Assembly: GCA_945881835.1 (NCBI GenBank)
Contig: CAMCVP010000016.1
Span: 1 to 49,093 of the forward strand
Reading direction: 5' to 3'
Origin: Chryseobacterium gleum
GTDB lineage: Bacteria; Bacteroidota; Bacteroidia; Flavobacteriales_D; Sanyastnellaceae
DNA length: 49,093 nt
Part shown: one piece after another, positions 7,664 to 21,909 of the stretch
How the letters are laid out: every line of letters begins with the position of its first letter
Numbering within the stretch: position 1 is the stretch's first letter
Made by a program: the position numbers and the translations under genes
Notes under the pieces: generated by a model
Databases searched by the model: none
What the model was told of the DNA's origin: nothing
Seen by the model: the letters and a program-made list of their open reading frames with translations, nothing else

Positions 7664-8731
7664 ATGGATACTTATACCAATGTAATTTGCAATATGGAGA
7701 ATCATGTAGAAAAAAATGAAGTGGCAATGAATCTAATGCCTAAGTTTTTAAGCTATGAGTATGTATTGCAAAACATCAAAAACATCAAACATGATTTTGA
7801 GTTTGTCCAACTCTCTAAAGATCAAATTAAAGAACTTGAGGCAAATGTTGATAAAGAATTTTTATCACCGGAATCTATCCAATTGCTTTCAAGTGAATAC
7901 AATCAAGTTCCGGTTGAATATGGAAGTTGGATGTATTTTCCAATCAGAAATAAGTGTATTCAGATATTACCAAAGACAGATTTTATAGAATTAAGAACGT
8001 GTAGAAATAGATTAAAGATTAATAGAAATGAACAACTAGATTTATCGAAGAAGTCAATAGCTGTTATTGGTCTTTCTGCGGGTAATGCGGTAGTAAACGC
8101 TTTAATCGCTGAAAGGATTTGTGGCAGGATAATACTATTTGATTTTGATAATTGCGAGTTGAGCAACCTTAATAGGTTAAATGCCGGAATATTTGACTTG
8201 GGTTTGAATAAGTGTATAATTTCTGCTAACAGTATATTGGAAAGGGACCCATATATAGATGTTGAGATTCATGTAAGTGGATTTATAAATTCGAAAGAAC
8301 ACGCTGATATAATTGAGTCTGTTGATTTAGTTGTCGACGAATGTGATTCTTTTGATATTAAGATTGTCTTGAGAGAATTATCAAGAAAGTTTCGAAAACC
8401 TTTGTTAATGCATACTAGTGAAAGGGGTATCACTGACATTGAACGGTACGATCTTATTAAAGATTTGCCGATTTTTCATGGATTATTGAATGGCGTTGAT
8501 TTGAGTGATAAAAGTAAAGTTTTGATGGCTATTATCAATCCGCAAATTGTTTCAGAAAGAATGCTTCATTCATTTTCGGAATTAGGTAAGTCATTAAAGT
8601 CTTGGCCCCAATTGGCTACCGAGGTTTTCTCAGGTGGAGCTAATTTGGCAGGAATAGCAAGGATGATTCTATTAGATCAAAAGGTAGTCGGAGGTAGGTA
8701 CTTTTTTAACACAGAAGAGGTTGGCGGATAA
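7664..8731 (+). CDS. ThiF/E1-like adenylyltransferase-fold protein
   Basis: 355 residues from ATG 7664. The first ~125 residues are a poorly characterised helical region. From ~130 a Rossmann-type E1/ThiF/MoeB fold is visible: SIAVIGLSAGNAVV (glycine-rich ATP loop, 136-141), IILFDFDNCELSNLNRL (Asp160, Asp162, Asn168, Arg171, matching the DxDxVexSNLNRQ motif) and ESVDLVVDECDSFDIK (Asp228). The CxxC zinc pairs of MoeB/ThiF and an obvious catalytic cysteine are not seen. E1-like enzymes adenylate a carboxyl terminus, often of a peptide or ubiquitin-like protein; the substrate here is unknown. Its end overlaps the acyltransferase gene by 11 nt. AT-rich, suggesting acquisition. Confidence 0.82.
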   Translation: MDTYTNVICNMENHVEKNEVAMNLMPKFLSYEYVLQNIKNIKHDFEFVQLSKDQIKELEANVDKEFLSPESIQLLSSEYNQVPVEYGSWMYFPIRNKCIQILPKTDFIELRTCRNRLKINRNEQLDLSKKSIAVIGLSAGNAVVNALIAERICGRIILFDFDNCELSNLNRLNAGIFDLGLNKCIISANSILERDPYIDVEIHVSGFINSKEHADIIESVDLVVDECDSFDIKIVLRELSRKFRKPLLMHTSERGITDIERYDLIKDLPIFHGLLNGVDLSDKSKVLMAIINPQIVSERMLHSFSELGKSLKSWPQLATEVFSGGANLAGIARMILLDQKVVGGRYFFNTEEVGG

Positions 8732-9446
8732 TCCATTGACATATCAGGAGGATTTTGGTGAATTGGATTTTGTCCTTTCACTTCATCGTGCATCCGATGA
8801 TTATTCAATGTGTGAAAATTTTGTGTTAGGTCATCGACAATTATTGTCCGTTAATGATGTTGATTTAGGACCATTGGATACATCATGGTTTAGTTCGACT
8901 AATGTTTATCTGCTAGTTGTAAGAAGGGCTGGATTAGATGAAATTTTAGGTGGTGCAAAATTGGTTATTTATGATAACAATGGAAATCTTCCGTTATTGA
9001 AATTGTTGAATGATGATTATCCGGAGTTGGTGGATTATTTGAATGAATATGACGACAATGGGTTAGTTGAAATTTCTGGCTTATGGAATTCACGAAGCGT
9101 AGCTGGATTAGGATTAGGAAGTGAGCAGTTAATTCGAACAAGTATTGCAATATGTGGTTTGTTGGAGATTGCTACTGTGGTAACTTTTTGCAGTCCTTTT
9201 GTAACAAGATTTGCTGAATTGTATGGGTTTATTCCGCTATCGAAGTTCGGTAGTAACGGTTCTATCCCTTTTCCTGATAATAGATGGATGAGCACCATTA
9301 ATATATTATCTGATCCCCACGTAATGTCAAAGGCTGATGAGATAGAGAGGAGGATTATTTTTGATTTGAGAGAAGAACCAAATCAAACTAGAAAATTCAA
9401 TTCTAGGGGTAAAGAGATTACAATAAAATTTGAATTGAAATTATAA
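8721..9446 (+). CDS. GNAT/autoinducer-synthase-like N-acyltransferase
   Basis: 241 residues. The start is TTG at 8721 (or TTG 8736), because no ATG precedes the conserved part. The fold pattern is that of GNAT enzymes close to LuxI/FeeM-type N-acyl synthases: a charged early helix (ENFVLGHRQLL), a strand pair (NVYLLVVRRAGLDEILGGAKLVIYD), then VEISGLWNSRSVAGLGLGSEQLIRTSIAICGLLEIATVVTFCSPFVTRFAELYGFIPL. The last stretch parallels the W/VELSRxxV...ligand and neighbour segments of those families. Substrate and product are unknown, and a protein-acetylating or other small-molecule role remains possible. It overlaps the ThiF gene upstream, and its stop overlaps the kinase start (TAATG). Confidence 0.65.
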   Translation: MADNPLTYQEDFGELDFVLSLHRASDDYSMCENFVLGHRQLLSVNDVDLGPLDTSWFSSTNVYLLVVRRAGLDEILGGAKLVIYDNNGNLPLLKLLNDDYPELVDYLNEYDDNGLVEISGLWNSRSVAGLGLGSEQLIRTSIAICGLLEIATVVTFCSPFVTRFAELYGFIPLSKFGSNGSIPFPDNRWMSTINILSDPHVMSKADEIERRIIFDLREEPNQTRKFNSRGKEITIKFELKL

Positions 9447-11458
9447 TGAGAGCAGTAATTACTTCAATTTTTTTAAGTGTACTACTTCTCTATTCTGGCG
9501 AGTTATTTTCACAGAGTCATTTAGATTTTGATGTGAGTAATTCAAATTCGATTTCTCCGAATTTAGGATTGAGTGAGGATACTGTGAAATTAGAGTTGTC
9601 GATTGTTAATCCTAATGGGAGTATTTTATTTTTCAGGTCTCATTCTTATGATTATTTTTCCGTTACAGATAATTTAGGAAGAGTGATATTATCAGATGAG
9701 GATTATCAAAAAGGTATTCAGCATTTCAAATTAGCGGATACACTCGAGCACCAAGATTTTCAGATTAGAATTTTATCGGGAGAGCAAATTTTGTTGCCGA
9801 TTGTTGTATCCGATGAAACCACCATTTTGAATGATAACAGAATTAAGGATGCCTTTTACTTGTTTTTCGCAGGAATTTTTGTTTCCATAATACTCTATAA
9901 TTTATTTCTATTTGTCTCTCTAGGTGATGTTTTATACCTGATATATGTTATTGCCACTATTTTCATTGGCTTAGTGCAACTCCATTTTGGAGGAAAACTT
10001 ACTGAATGGTTCTATGACAGACAATCAATTTTTGCTGTTTACGACACTCAAATATTAGGAGCGCTGAGCGGTGTTTCAACAATCGTTTTCGCAAACTCAT
10101 TTTTACATACTAAGCGCTATTGTAACTGGGTTTATAAAATATCGTTACTCTCGATATTTTTATATTCTTTGAGTCTTATTCTGTTGTGTTTTTCTCTGCC
10201 AACGGTAAGTTATCAAATAATTAATTTGAATGCGAGCGTCTCGCTATTATTAGTCGTTGCCTCGGTATATGCAATCAAAGGAGGTAATAGACAAGCGCGA
10301 TTTTTCTTATTCGCTTGGTCCTTCTTTTTAATTGGTGTTACCGTATTTGCACTTAAAGATTTCGGAATCCTGCCATTCAACGCGTTCACGAATTTCGCTT
10401 TGCCTGTTGGGTCGGTGGTGGAAATTTTGTTGCTGTCGTTTGCGCTGGCAGATCGCATTAACGTGCTTAAACAAGAAAAAGAACTCTCACAACAACAGGC
10501 GTTCGTTGCCATGAAAGAAAACGAACGACTCGTGACGGAACAGAATATTCAACTCGAGAAAAAAGTGCACGAACGTACCGCCGATCTCGAAAACAGAAAT
10601 ACCGAATTGCATACCGCAATGAACGACCTCCGCATGACACAACAACAACTCGTTGAGTCTGAAAAATTAGCGTCGATTGGACAAATGACTGCGGGTATTG
10701 CTCACGAAATAAATAACCCAATCAACTTCGTTCAATCCAATGTAGGACCGCTTAAACGCGATATTGATGAAATACTTGAATTGCTTTCTCAGCTTGCGCA
10801 TATCGACGAAAACAAAGACCTGCTCGAACAAGTAAATCACTTGAAAAGTCAGTACATTAAACTCGATGTCGATTACTTGAAAAAGGAAATTGAACAACTG
10901 CTTAACGGAATTGAAGATGGATCGAAACGCACCGCTGAAATCGTAAAAGGTCTTCGCGTTTTCTCTCGAATGGATAGAAACGAATTAGTCTCAGCAGATA
11001 TTAACGAATGCCTTCATTCAACACTGGTTGTGATGAAAAATATGACCAAGGCAGAGGTAACGCTCAATGTTGAGTTGGGAGAAAACATACCGAAAATAAA
11101 GTGCTATCCAGGTAAGCTCTCTCAAGTGTTCATGAACTTGGTGACAAACGCCGTTCAAGCTACTCGTCTCCCAGGAAGGCAACCAATTGACCGTGTAATA
11201 AACGTTCGCTCATTCTTGAATGAAAATAAAATTTGCGTTGAAATTCAAGACAACGGAAACGGCATTCCAATGGAAATTCAAGAGAAAATATTTGAGCCAT
11301 TCTTCACTACAAAAGATGTTGGAGAAGGCACGGGGCTTGGACTAAGCATAGTAGCAGGAATTGTTGGTGAACACAACGGTCAACTCACGTTCACAAGTAA
11401 AGCAAACGAAGGCACTACTTTTCTTATAACTTTACCCACCGATTCTAAGAACCCATGA
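9446..11458 (+). CDS. 7TMR-DISM sensor histidine kinase
   Basis: 670 residues. A signal peptide (to ~22) and a periplasmic beta-rich domain (7TMR-DISMED2-like, ~23-130) come first. About seven membrane helices follow (~135-345, starting AFYLFFAGIFVSIILYNLFLF), then a coiled coil and a complete kinase core: H-box SIGQMTAGIAHEINNPINF with His420, N-box QVFMNLVTNAVQA, G1 DNGNGIP, F-box FEPFFTTKDVGEGTGLGLSIV. It should sense an extracytoplasmic ligand and phosphorylate the receiver encoded next, with which it overlaps (ATGA). The first ~900 bp are AT-rich (35% GC in the row at 9541) and the rest is host-like (50% at 10381), pointing to a recombination joint inside the gene. Confidence 0.9.
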   Translation: MRAVITSIFLSVLLLYSGELFSQSHLDFDVSNSNSISPNLGLSEDTVKLELSIVNPNGSILFFRSHSYDYFSVTDNLGRVILSDEDYQKGIQHFKLADTLEHQDFQIRILSGEQILLPIVVSDETTILNDNRIKDAFYLFFAGIFVSIILYNLFLFVSLGDVLYLIYVIATIFIGLVQLHFGGKLTEWFYDRQSIFAVYDTQILGALSGVSTIVFANSFLHTKRYCNWVYKISLLSIFLYSLSLILLCFSLPTVSYQIINLNASVSLLLVVASVYAIKGGNRQARFFLFAWSFFLIGVTVFALKDFGILPFNAFTNFALPVGSVVEILLLSFALADRINVLKQEKELSQQQAFVAMKENERLVTEQNIQLEKKVHERTADLENRNTELHTAMNDLRMTQQQLVESEKLASIGQMTAGIAHEINNPINFVQSNVGPLKRDIDEILELLSQLAHIDENKDLLEQVNHLKSQYIKLDVDYLKKEIEQLLNGIEDGSKRTAEIVKGLRVFSRMDRNELVSADINECLHSTLVVMKNMTKAEVTLNVELGENIPKIKCYPGKLSQVFMNLVTNAVQATRLPGRQPIDRVINVRSFLNENKICVEIQDNGNGIPMEIQEKIFEPFFTTKDVGEGTGLGLSIVAGIVGEHNGQLTFTSKANEGTTFLITLPTDSKNP

Positions 11459-12039
11459 ACGATATGATTAAAGTACTTTACCTCGACGACGAAGAAAATA
11501 ACCTCATTGCTTTTAAAGCACTTTTCAGAAGAGAGTTCGATGTATTTACTACAACTTCTCCGCAAGAGGCCGTTGCATATTTGAACGCAAACGAGGTTCC
11601 TATTATTCTTTCCGATCAGAAAATGCCTGAGCTAAGCGGTGTAGAGTTTTTTGAACTTACGCTAAACGATTTTCCAAACGCTGTGCGCATCCTTGTTACG
11701 GGATACGCAGATATTGAAGCGGTAATCGATGCAATCAATCGCGGTCAGGTTTATCGTTATGTTGCAAAACCTTGGAATGAAAATGATCTTCGCGTTTGTT
11801 TGTTAAACGCCGCAGAGCGTTACGAAATGAATACCCAATCAGGCGATTCAGATTCTAGAACAACGAAATGGAAGCAAGCGAAAGCGCGCATTCAAGATGC
11901 GATTCATAAAGTGAAAACTGTTGTTTCTTCATGGAAAGGATCGAACCAGCCGGTGCCCGCTGATTCATTGAATGAAGTAGTAAACGAATTGAATGCTCTT
12001 GAAGAAAGCGTAAACGAAGTCTTCGAAGAAGCCCGCTAG
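11455..12039 (+). CDS. Receiver-only response regulator
   Basis: 194 residues. The receiver domain spans ~1-125: KVLYLDDEENN, phosphoacceptor Asp54 (IILSDQKMPELSG), LVTGYAD with the switch Thr, and AKPW with the conserved Lys. The last ~65 residues are helical (KWKQAKARIQDAIHKVKTVVSSW ... ELNALEESVNEVFEEA) with no recognisable DNA-binding or enzymatic output. The start overlaps the kinase stop (ATGA), making it the cognate partner. How the signal goes further is not visible; it may act through protein contacts, for example with the similar regulator at 5448-5945. It ends 2 nt from the convergent exporter gene, with no clear terminator. Confidence 0.88.
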   Translation: MNDMIKVLYLDDEENNLIAFKALFRREFDVFTTTSPQEAVAYLNANEVPIILSDQKMPELSGVEFFELTLNDFPNAVRILVTGYADIEAVIDAINRGQVYRYVAKPWNENDLRVCLLNAAERYEMNTQSGDSDSRTTKWKQAKARIQDAIHKVKTVVSSWKGSNQPVPADSLNEVVNELNALEESVNEVFEEAR

Positions 12040-12041
12040 TC

Positions 12042-16020
<3,979 letters not shown>

Positions 16021-16040
16021 TTCATTGTTAAATATTATGG

Positions 16041-16066
16041 AAAGGGCGATTTTCGAATCGCCCTTT
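16041..16066 (+). terminator. Rho-independent terminator of gdhA
   Basis: AAAGGGCGATT (16041-16051), UUCG tetraloop (16052-16055), AATCGCCCTTT (16056-16066), then a T run: a perfect 11-bp stem with a stabilising loop. Confidence 0.95.
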
Positions 16067-16121
16067 TTGTTGCGACAATAATTCTTGCGCTAAATTCGTT
16101 CGAGTTAAATAACTAGACTTG

Positions 16122-16611
16122 ATGAGGATTTTCACTTTTTTATTTTTTGTGTTTTTCGCTTCAGGTCTTTTAGCACAGTCGGAAGTGGGATTTTCAGGTA
16201 TTTATAATTTTCAAACAGAGAGTCTAGGAATAGGTGCTAGAGCCGTTTTCAGAGAGAAGAAGCAAATTCAAATCAGTCCGCAGTTTTCGTATTTCCTTCC
16301 AACCAATAAAATTCATGAGTGGACATTGGGTGCATCTGCACAATATAAATTCTTCAAAAGAAAAAAAATTCAATCTTACACCTTGGTTCATTTGGGTTAC
16401 AATCGTTGGATGAATTATGAGTCTTCCGATATGAAGGATGCGATGCTGAATAATTGGAACACTGAATTAGGTGTTGGTGTGGTTTTCGGAAAGAAAATAA
16501 AGCCGTTCGTCGAATGGAGATACAATGCGCGGCATCAAGAAGGCATGCTGCACGTGGGATTAATGTTCAACAAGAATTCATTCAAAGGAAAAAAAGAAAA
16601 ATGCGCAGCTT

Positions 16612-16619
<8 letters not shown>
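16122..16619 (+). CDS. Putative small outer-membrane beta-barrel protein
   Basis: 165 residues from ATG 16122. A clear signal peptide (MRIFTFLFFVFFASGLLAQS) is followed by alternating polar/hydrophobic strands ending in aromatic residues (VGFSGIYNFQTESLGIGARAVF, KIHEWTLGASAQYKFF, SYTLVHLGYNRW, ELGVGVVFGKKIKPFVEWRYN). This suggests an eight-stranded OmpA/OmpW-like barrel. No named family is recognised. The last 8 nt overlap the following lipoprotein gene, so both are likely made together; the last residues (KGKKEKCAAYD) are polar and unlike a barrel C-terminus. Confidence 0.7.
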
Positions 16620-19087
<2,468 letters not shown>

Positions 19088-19107
19088 TCCCGTTTAAAAT
19101 AAGTCAT

Positions 19108-21072
19108 ATGCGTTTTACAAAAGTTCTACTTTTAAATGTTGTGCTCGCTTGCACAGTGTGGTTTAGCGCCAATGCGCAACCGATTCAAAAGGCTTCTGCT
19201 ACCTCTCCTACTGTTCTTAGTGTAGACGGAGAAGATGTTTCGTTGGAAGAATTTGAAAATATTTTCAGAAAAAACAACCGTGATTCAGTTGTTACAAAAG
19301 CGTCACTTGACGAGTACATGCAATTGTTTGTAAATTTCAAATTGAAGGTTCACGCTGCGAAAGCGGCGGGATTAGATACAGTGAGCAAATTCAAATATGA
19401 ATTACAAGGATACCGTGCGCAATTGGCTCGCCCTTATCTAACAGATCAGGAAAAATTAGACGAACTCATGAAAGAGGCCTATGCGCATTTGCAAGAGGAA
19501 GTGCACGCAAGCCACTTGTTAATCGAATGCAAACCGAATGCATTGGCTGCTGACACGTTGAAGGCCTACAACAAGATTATGGACATTCGCAAGAAAATTC
19601 TTGCTGGAGAGTCGTTCGAGGCTGCTGCGAAGAAATACAGCACAGACAGATCGGTAGAAAAAAATAACGGAGACTTAGGTTATTTTACCGCTTTTCAAAT
19701 GGTTTACCCGTTTGAAGTAATCGCCTACGGTACTAAAATCGGAGAAATAACGATGCCCGTTCGTACCCAATATGGATACCATTTGTTGAAAATAACAGGG
19801 CGTCGTCCTGCACGCGGAGAAATTCATGTTGCCCACATCATGGTGAAGCCTAAGAAAGAAGAGGCAAACGATGCGGCGGCCGAGGCCAAGATTAATGAAA
19901 TCTATCAAAAAGCATTAGAAGGAAAACAAACTTTCGAGGAATTGTGCGCTCTATACAGTGAAGACGTTACAACTAAGAATAAAGGCGGAGAACTTCCTTG
20001 GTTTGGAACCAATAAAATGGTATCTGAATTCGAAGAAGCGTCTTATGCACTGAAAGCCGACAATGAAATCTCTCGTCCTTTCAAGACGTCTTACGGTTGG
20101 CACATTGTAAAGCGTTTAGGCTACAAGCCTTTGGCTTCTTATGAGTCTATGTCGAAAGACATTAAAGCGAAAGTATCGAAAGACGCTCGCGCTGAAAAAA
20201 CAAAGAATTCATTCCTAGCGAAAATCGGAAAAGAGTACAATTTCGTTTACAATCAGAAATACATTAACAAGCTTGCAGGTAAAGCAGATAGCAGCGTTTA
20301 TGTTGGACAATTGAAAGCGAGCAAGGGTTTGCTGAAGAAAGTATTTTGTGAAGTTGCTGGAACTCAATACACCGTAAACGATTTCTATCAAACCATGATA
20401 ACACGTAAAGGAGCAAATACCAATTTGAATCCTGTTGACTACGTTAAGTACGAGGCGAAGATGTTCGCAGAAGACAAATTAATGCGTGAAGAAGATGCGC
20501 ACTTGGAAGAGAAATATCCTGCGTTCCGTTTATTAATGAAAGAGTACCGCGAAGGTATTTTATTGTTTGAATTGACCGATCAATTGGTGTGGTCGAAGGC
20601 GGTGAAAGACACCGTTGGATTAAACAATTATTTCGAATCGAACAAGGCAAGCTTCATGTGGCCAGATCGCGCGGAAGTGGTAATTTACACTTGCGCAAAT
20701 GATGAGATAGCAAACAAACTTCGTAAGATGTTAGAGTCAGGAAAGTCTCCGTCTGAAGCAGCAGCTGAATTGAATCAAGGCACGCAGTTGAACCTTCAAA
20801 CGGAAGGTGGATTGTTCGCCCGTGAAGATCGTGAGGTTCTTGGAAAAATTAAATGGACGGAAGGGTTGAGTGTAAATGTTCCCATGAACGGGCAAGTTAT
20901 TGTTGTGGATATTGAAGAGCTGTTGAACAAGTCTCCAAAGAAGCTTTCTGAGGCGAGAGGTTTGGTAACTTCGGAATACCAAAACTTCTTAGACAAGCAG
21001 TGGATAGAGGAATTGCGCAAGACTCACACCTTTAAGGTTAATACAGAAGTTCTTCATTCCATCGCAAAATAA
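19108..21072 (+). CDS. Periplasmic peptidyl-prolyl isomerase with two parvulin domains
   Basis: 654 residues with a signal peptide ending near FSANAQP. A SurA-like N-terminal helical region (VDGEDVSLEEFENIFRKNNRD) is followed by two PPIC/parvulin domains. The first is ~130-230 (VHASHLLIECKPN ... DRSVEKNNGDLGYF ... TQYGYHLLKITG), the second ~232-340 (IHVAHIMVKPKKEE ... NKGGELPWFG ... TSYGWHIVKRLG). A long C-terminal part (~340-654) resembles further non-catalytic chaperone segments. It should help fold outer-membrane and secreted proteins. It is first of three consecutive foldase genes; the next begins 2 nt after its stop. Confidence 0.9.
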   Translation: MRFTKVLLLNVVLACTVWFSANAQPIQKASATSPTVLSVDGEDVSLEEFENIFRKNNRDSVVTKASLDEYMQLFVNFKLKVHAAKAAGLDTVSKFKYELQGYRAQLARPYLTDQEKLDELMKEAYAHLQEEVHASHLLIECKPNALAADTLKAYNKIMDIRKKILAGESFEAAAKKYSTDRSVEKNNGDLGYFTAFQMVYPFEVIAYGTKIGEITMPVRTQYGYHLLKITGRRPARGEIHVAHIMVKPKKEEANDAAAEAKINEIYQKALEGKQTFEELCALYSEDVTTKNKGGELPWFGTNKMVSEFEEASYALKADNEISRPFKTSYGWHIVKRLGYKPLASYESMSKDIKAKVSKDARAEKTKNSFLAKIGKEYNFVYNQKYINKLAGKADSSVYVGQLKASKGLLKKVFCEVAGTQYTVNDFYQTMITRKGANTNLNPVDYVKYEAKMFAEDKLMREEDAHLEEKYPAFRLLMKEYREGILLFELTDQLVWSKAVKDTVGLNNYFESNKASFMWPDRAEVVIYTCANDEIANKLRKMLESGKSPSEAAAELNQGTQLNLQTEGGLFAREDREVLGKIKWTEGLSVNVPMNGQVIVVDIEELLNKSPKKLSEARGLVTSEYQNFLDKQWIEELRKTHTFKVNTEVLHSIAK

Positions 21073-21074
21073 GA

Positions 21075-21905
21075 ATGAAAGCTGCACATTTCCTTATAGC
21101 AGCGATTGGTCTATTATTCGCTACAGGCTGCGGTAACTCGAAGCCAAACGCCGTTGCTCATTTGGGAGATGCAGTGCTGTCTATGGAAGAGTTGCGTGAG
21201 CGTATTCCGAATAATATTTCAGCAGAAGATTCTACCGCCCTTGCTCAAGAAATTATTCAATCTTGGTTGAAGGATGCACTGGTTCTTCAAGAAGCTGAGA
21301 AAATTTCTGACGAAGAGAAGCTTGCTGTTGAGAGAAGAATTGAAGATTACCGGAAATCACTTCTCATCTATTCGTATGAACAAGATTGGATAAAGAAGAA
21401 CATGGATACCGTCATTACAGACGACCAAATTCGAGCCTATTACGAAGCGAATAAGAGTTCAATGAAGGTAAACGAGCATTTCCTTCAAGTTAAATTTTGT
21501 TCACTTCCTGAGAAATCGAAGGACGTCAAGAATATGACGAGTGCTTTTGCTTCTGAAGACATCGCAACATGGGAGGCTTTCTGTATTCAGGCTGGCGCGA
21601 AGCATTATTACAATTATACAACATACATGAATTGGGAACAGTTCGCACAGCTTGTTCCGCTTGCCATTGCAGACCGTTCACAGTTTTTAGTACAAGCTAC
21701 TTCAACCCAAAAAATTAATTTCAATGGCGAAATAATTTGGGTGAAAATTGGTTCTTACCTTCTTCCTGGAGATTCGTCTCCAATGGAAATGGTTCGAAGC
21801 AATATTGCAAGTATCTTGCTGAACATACGAAAACAAGAGCTTTTGCAGAAAATGAAAAATGGCCTTTACGACCAAGCAAAAGCCGAAGGCAAATTAGAAC
21901 AATAA
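21075..21905 (+). CDS. SurA-like lipoprotein without a clear parvulin domain
   Basis: 276 residues. It has a lipoprotein signal (LIAAIGLLFATGCGNSKP) and a SurA-N-like start (NAVAHLGDAVLSMEELRERIPNN ... IIQSWLKDALVLQEAEKISDEEK). It continues as DDQIRAYYEANKSSMKVNEHFLQVKFCSLPEKSK, where a parvulin domain would normally lie, but the HILV and GxLG motifs of the catalytic fold are missing. A chaperone role without isomerase activity is inferred from position between two SurA-type genes (2 and 4 nt gaps). Confidence 0.78.
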   Translation: MKAAHFLIAAIGLLFATGCGNSKPNAVAHLGDAVLSMEELRERIPNNISAEDSTALAQEIIQSWLKDALVLQEAEKISDEEKLAVERRIEDYRKSLLIYSYEQDWIKKNMDTVITDDQIRAYYEANKSSMKVNEHFLQVKFCSLPEKSKDVKNMTSAFASEDIATWEAFCIQAGAKHYYNYTTYMNWEQFAQLVPLAIADRSQFLVQATSTQKINFNGEIIWVKIGSYLLPGDSSPMEMVRSNIASILLNIRKQELLQKMKNGLYDQAKAEGKLEQ

Positions 21906-21909
21906 GCGA

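Noticed and set aside
8721-9446. Firm naming as luxI
   Set aside because: Similarity is to the general GNAT/acyl-synthase pattern; key LuxI residues cannot be confirmed by eye.
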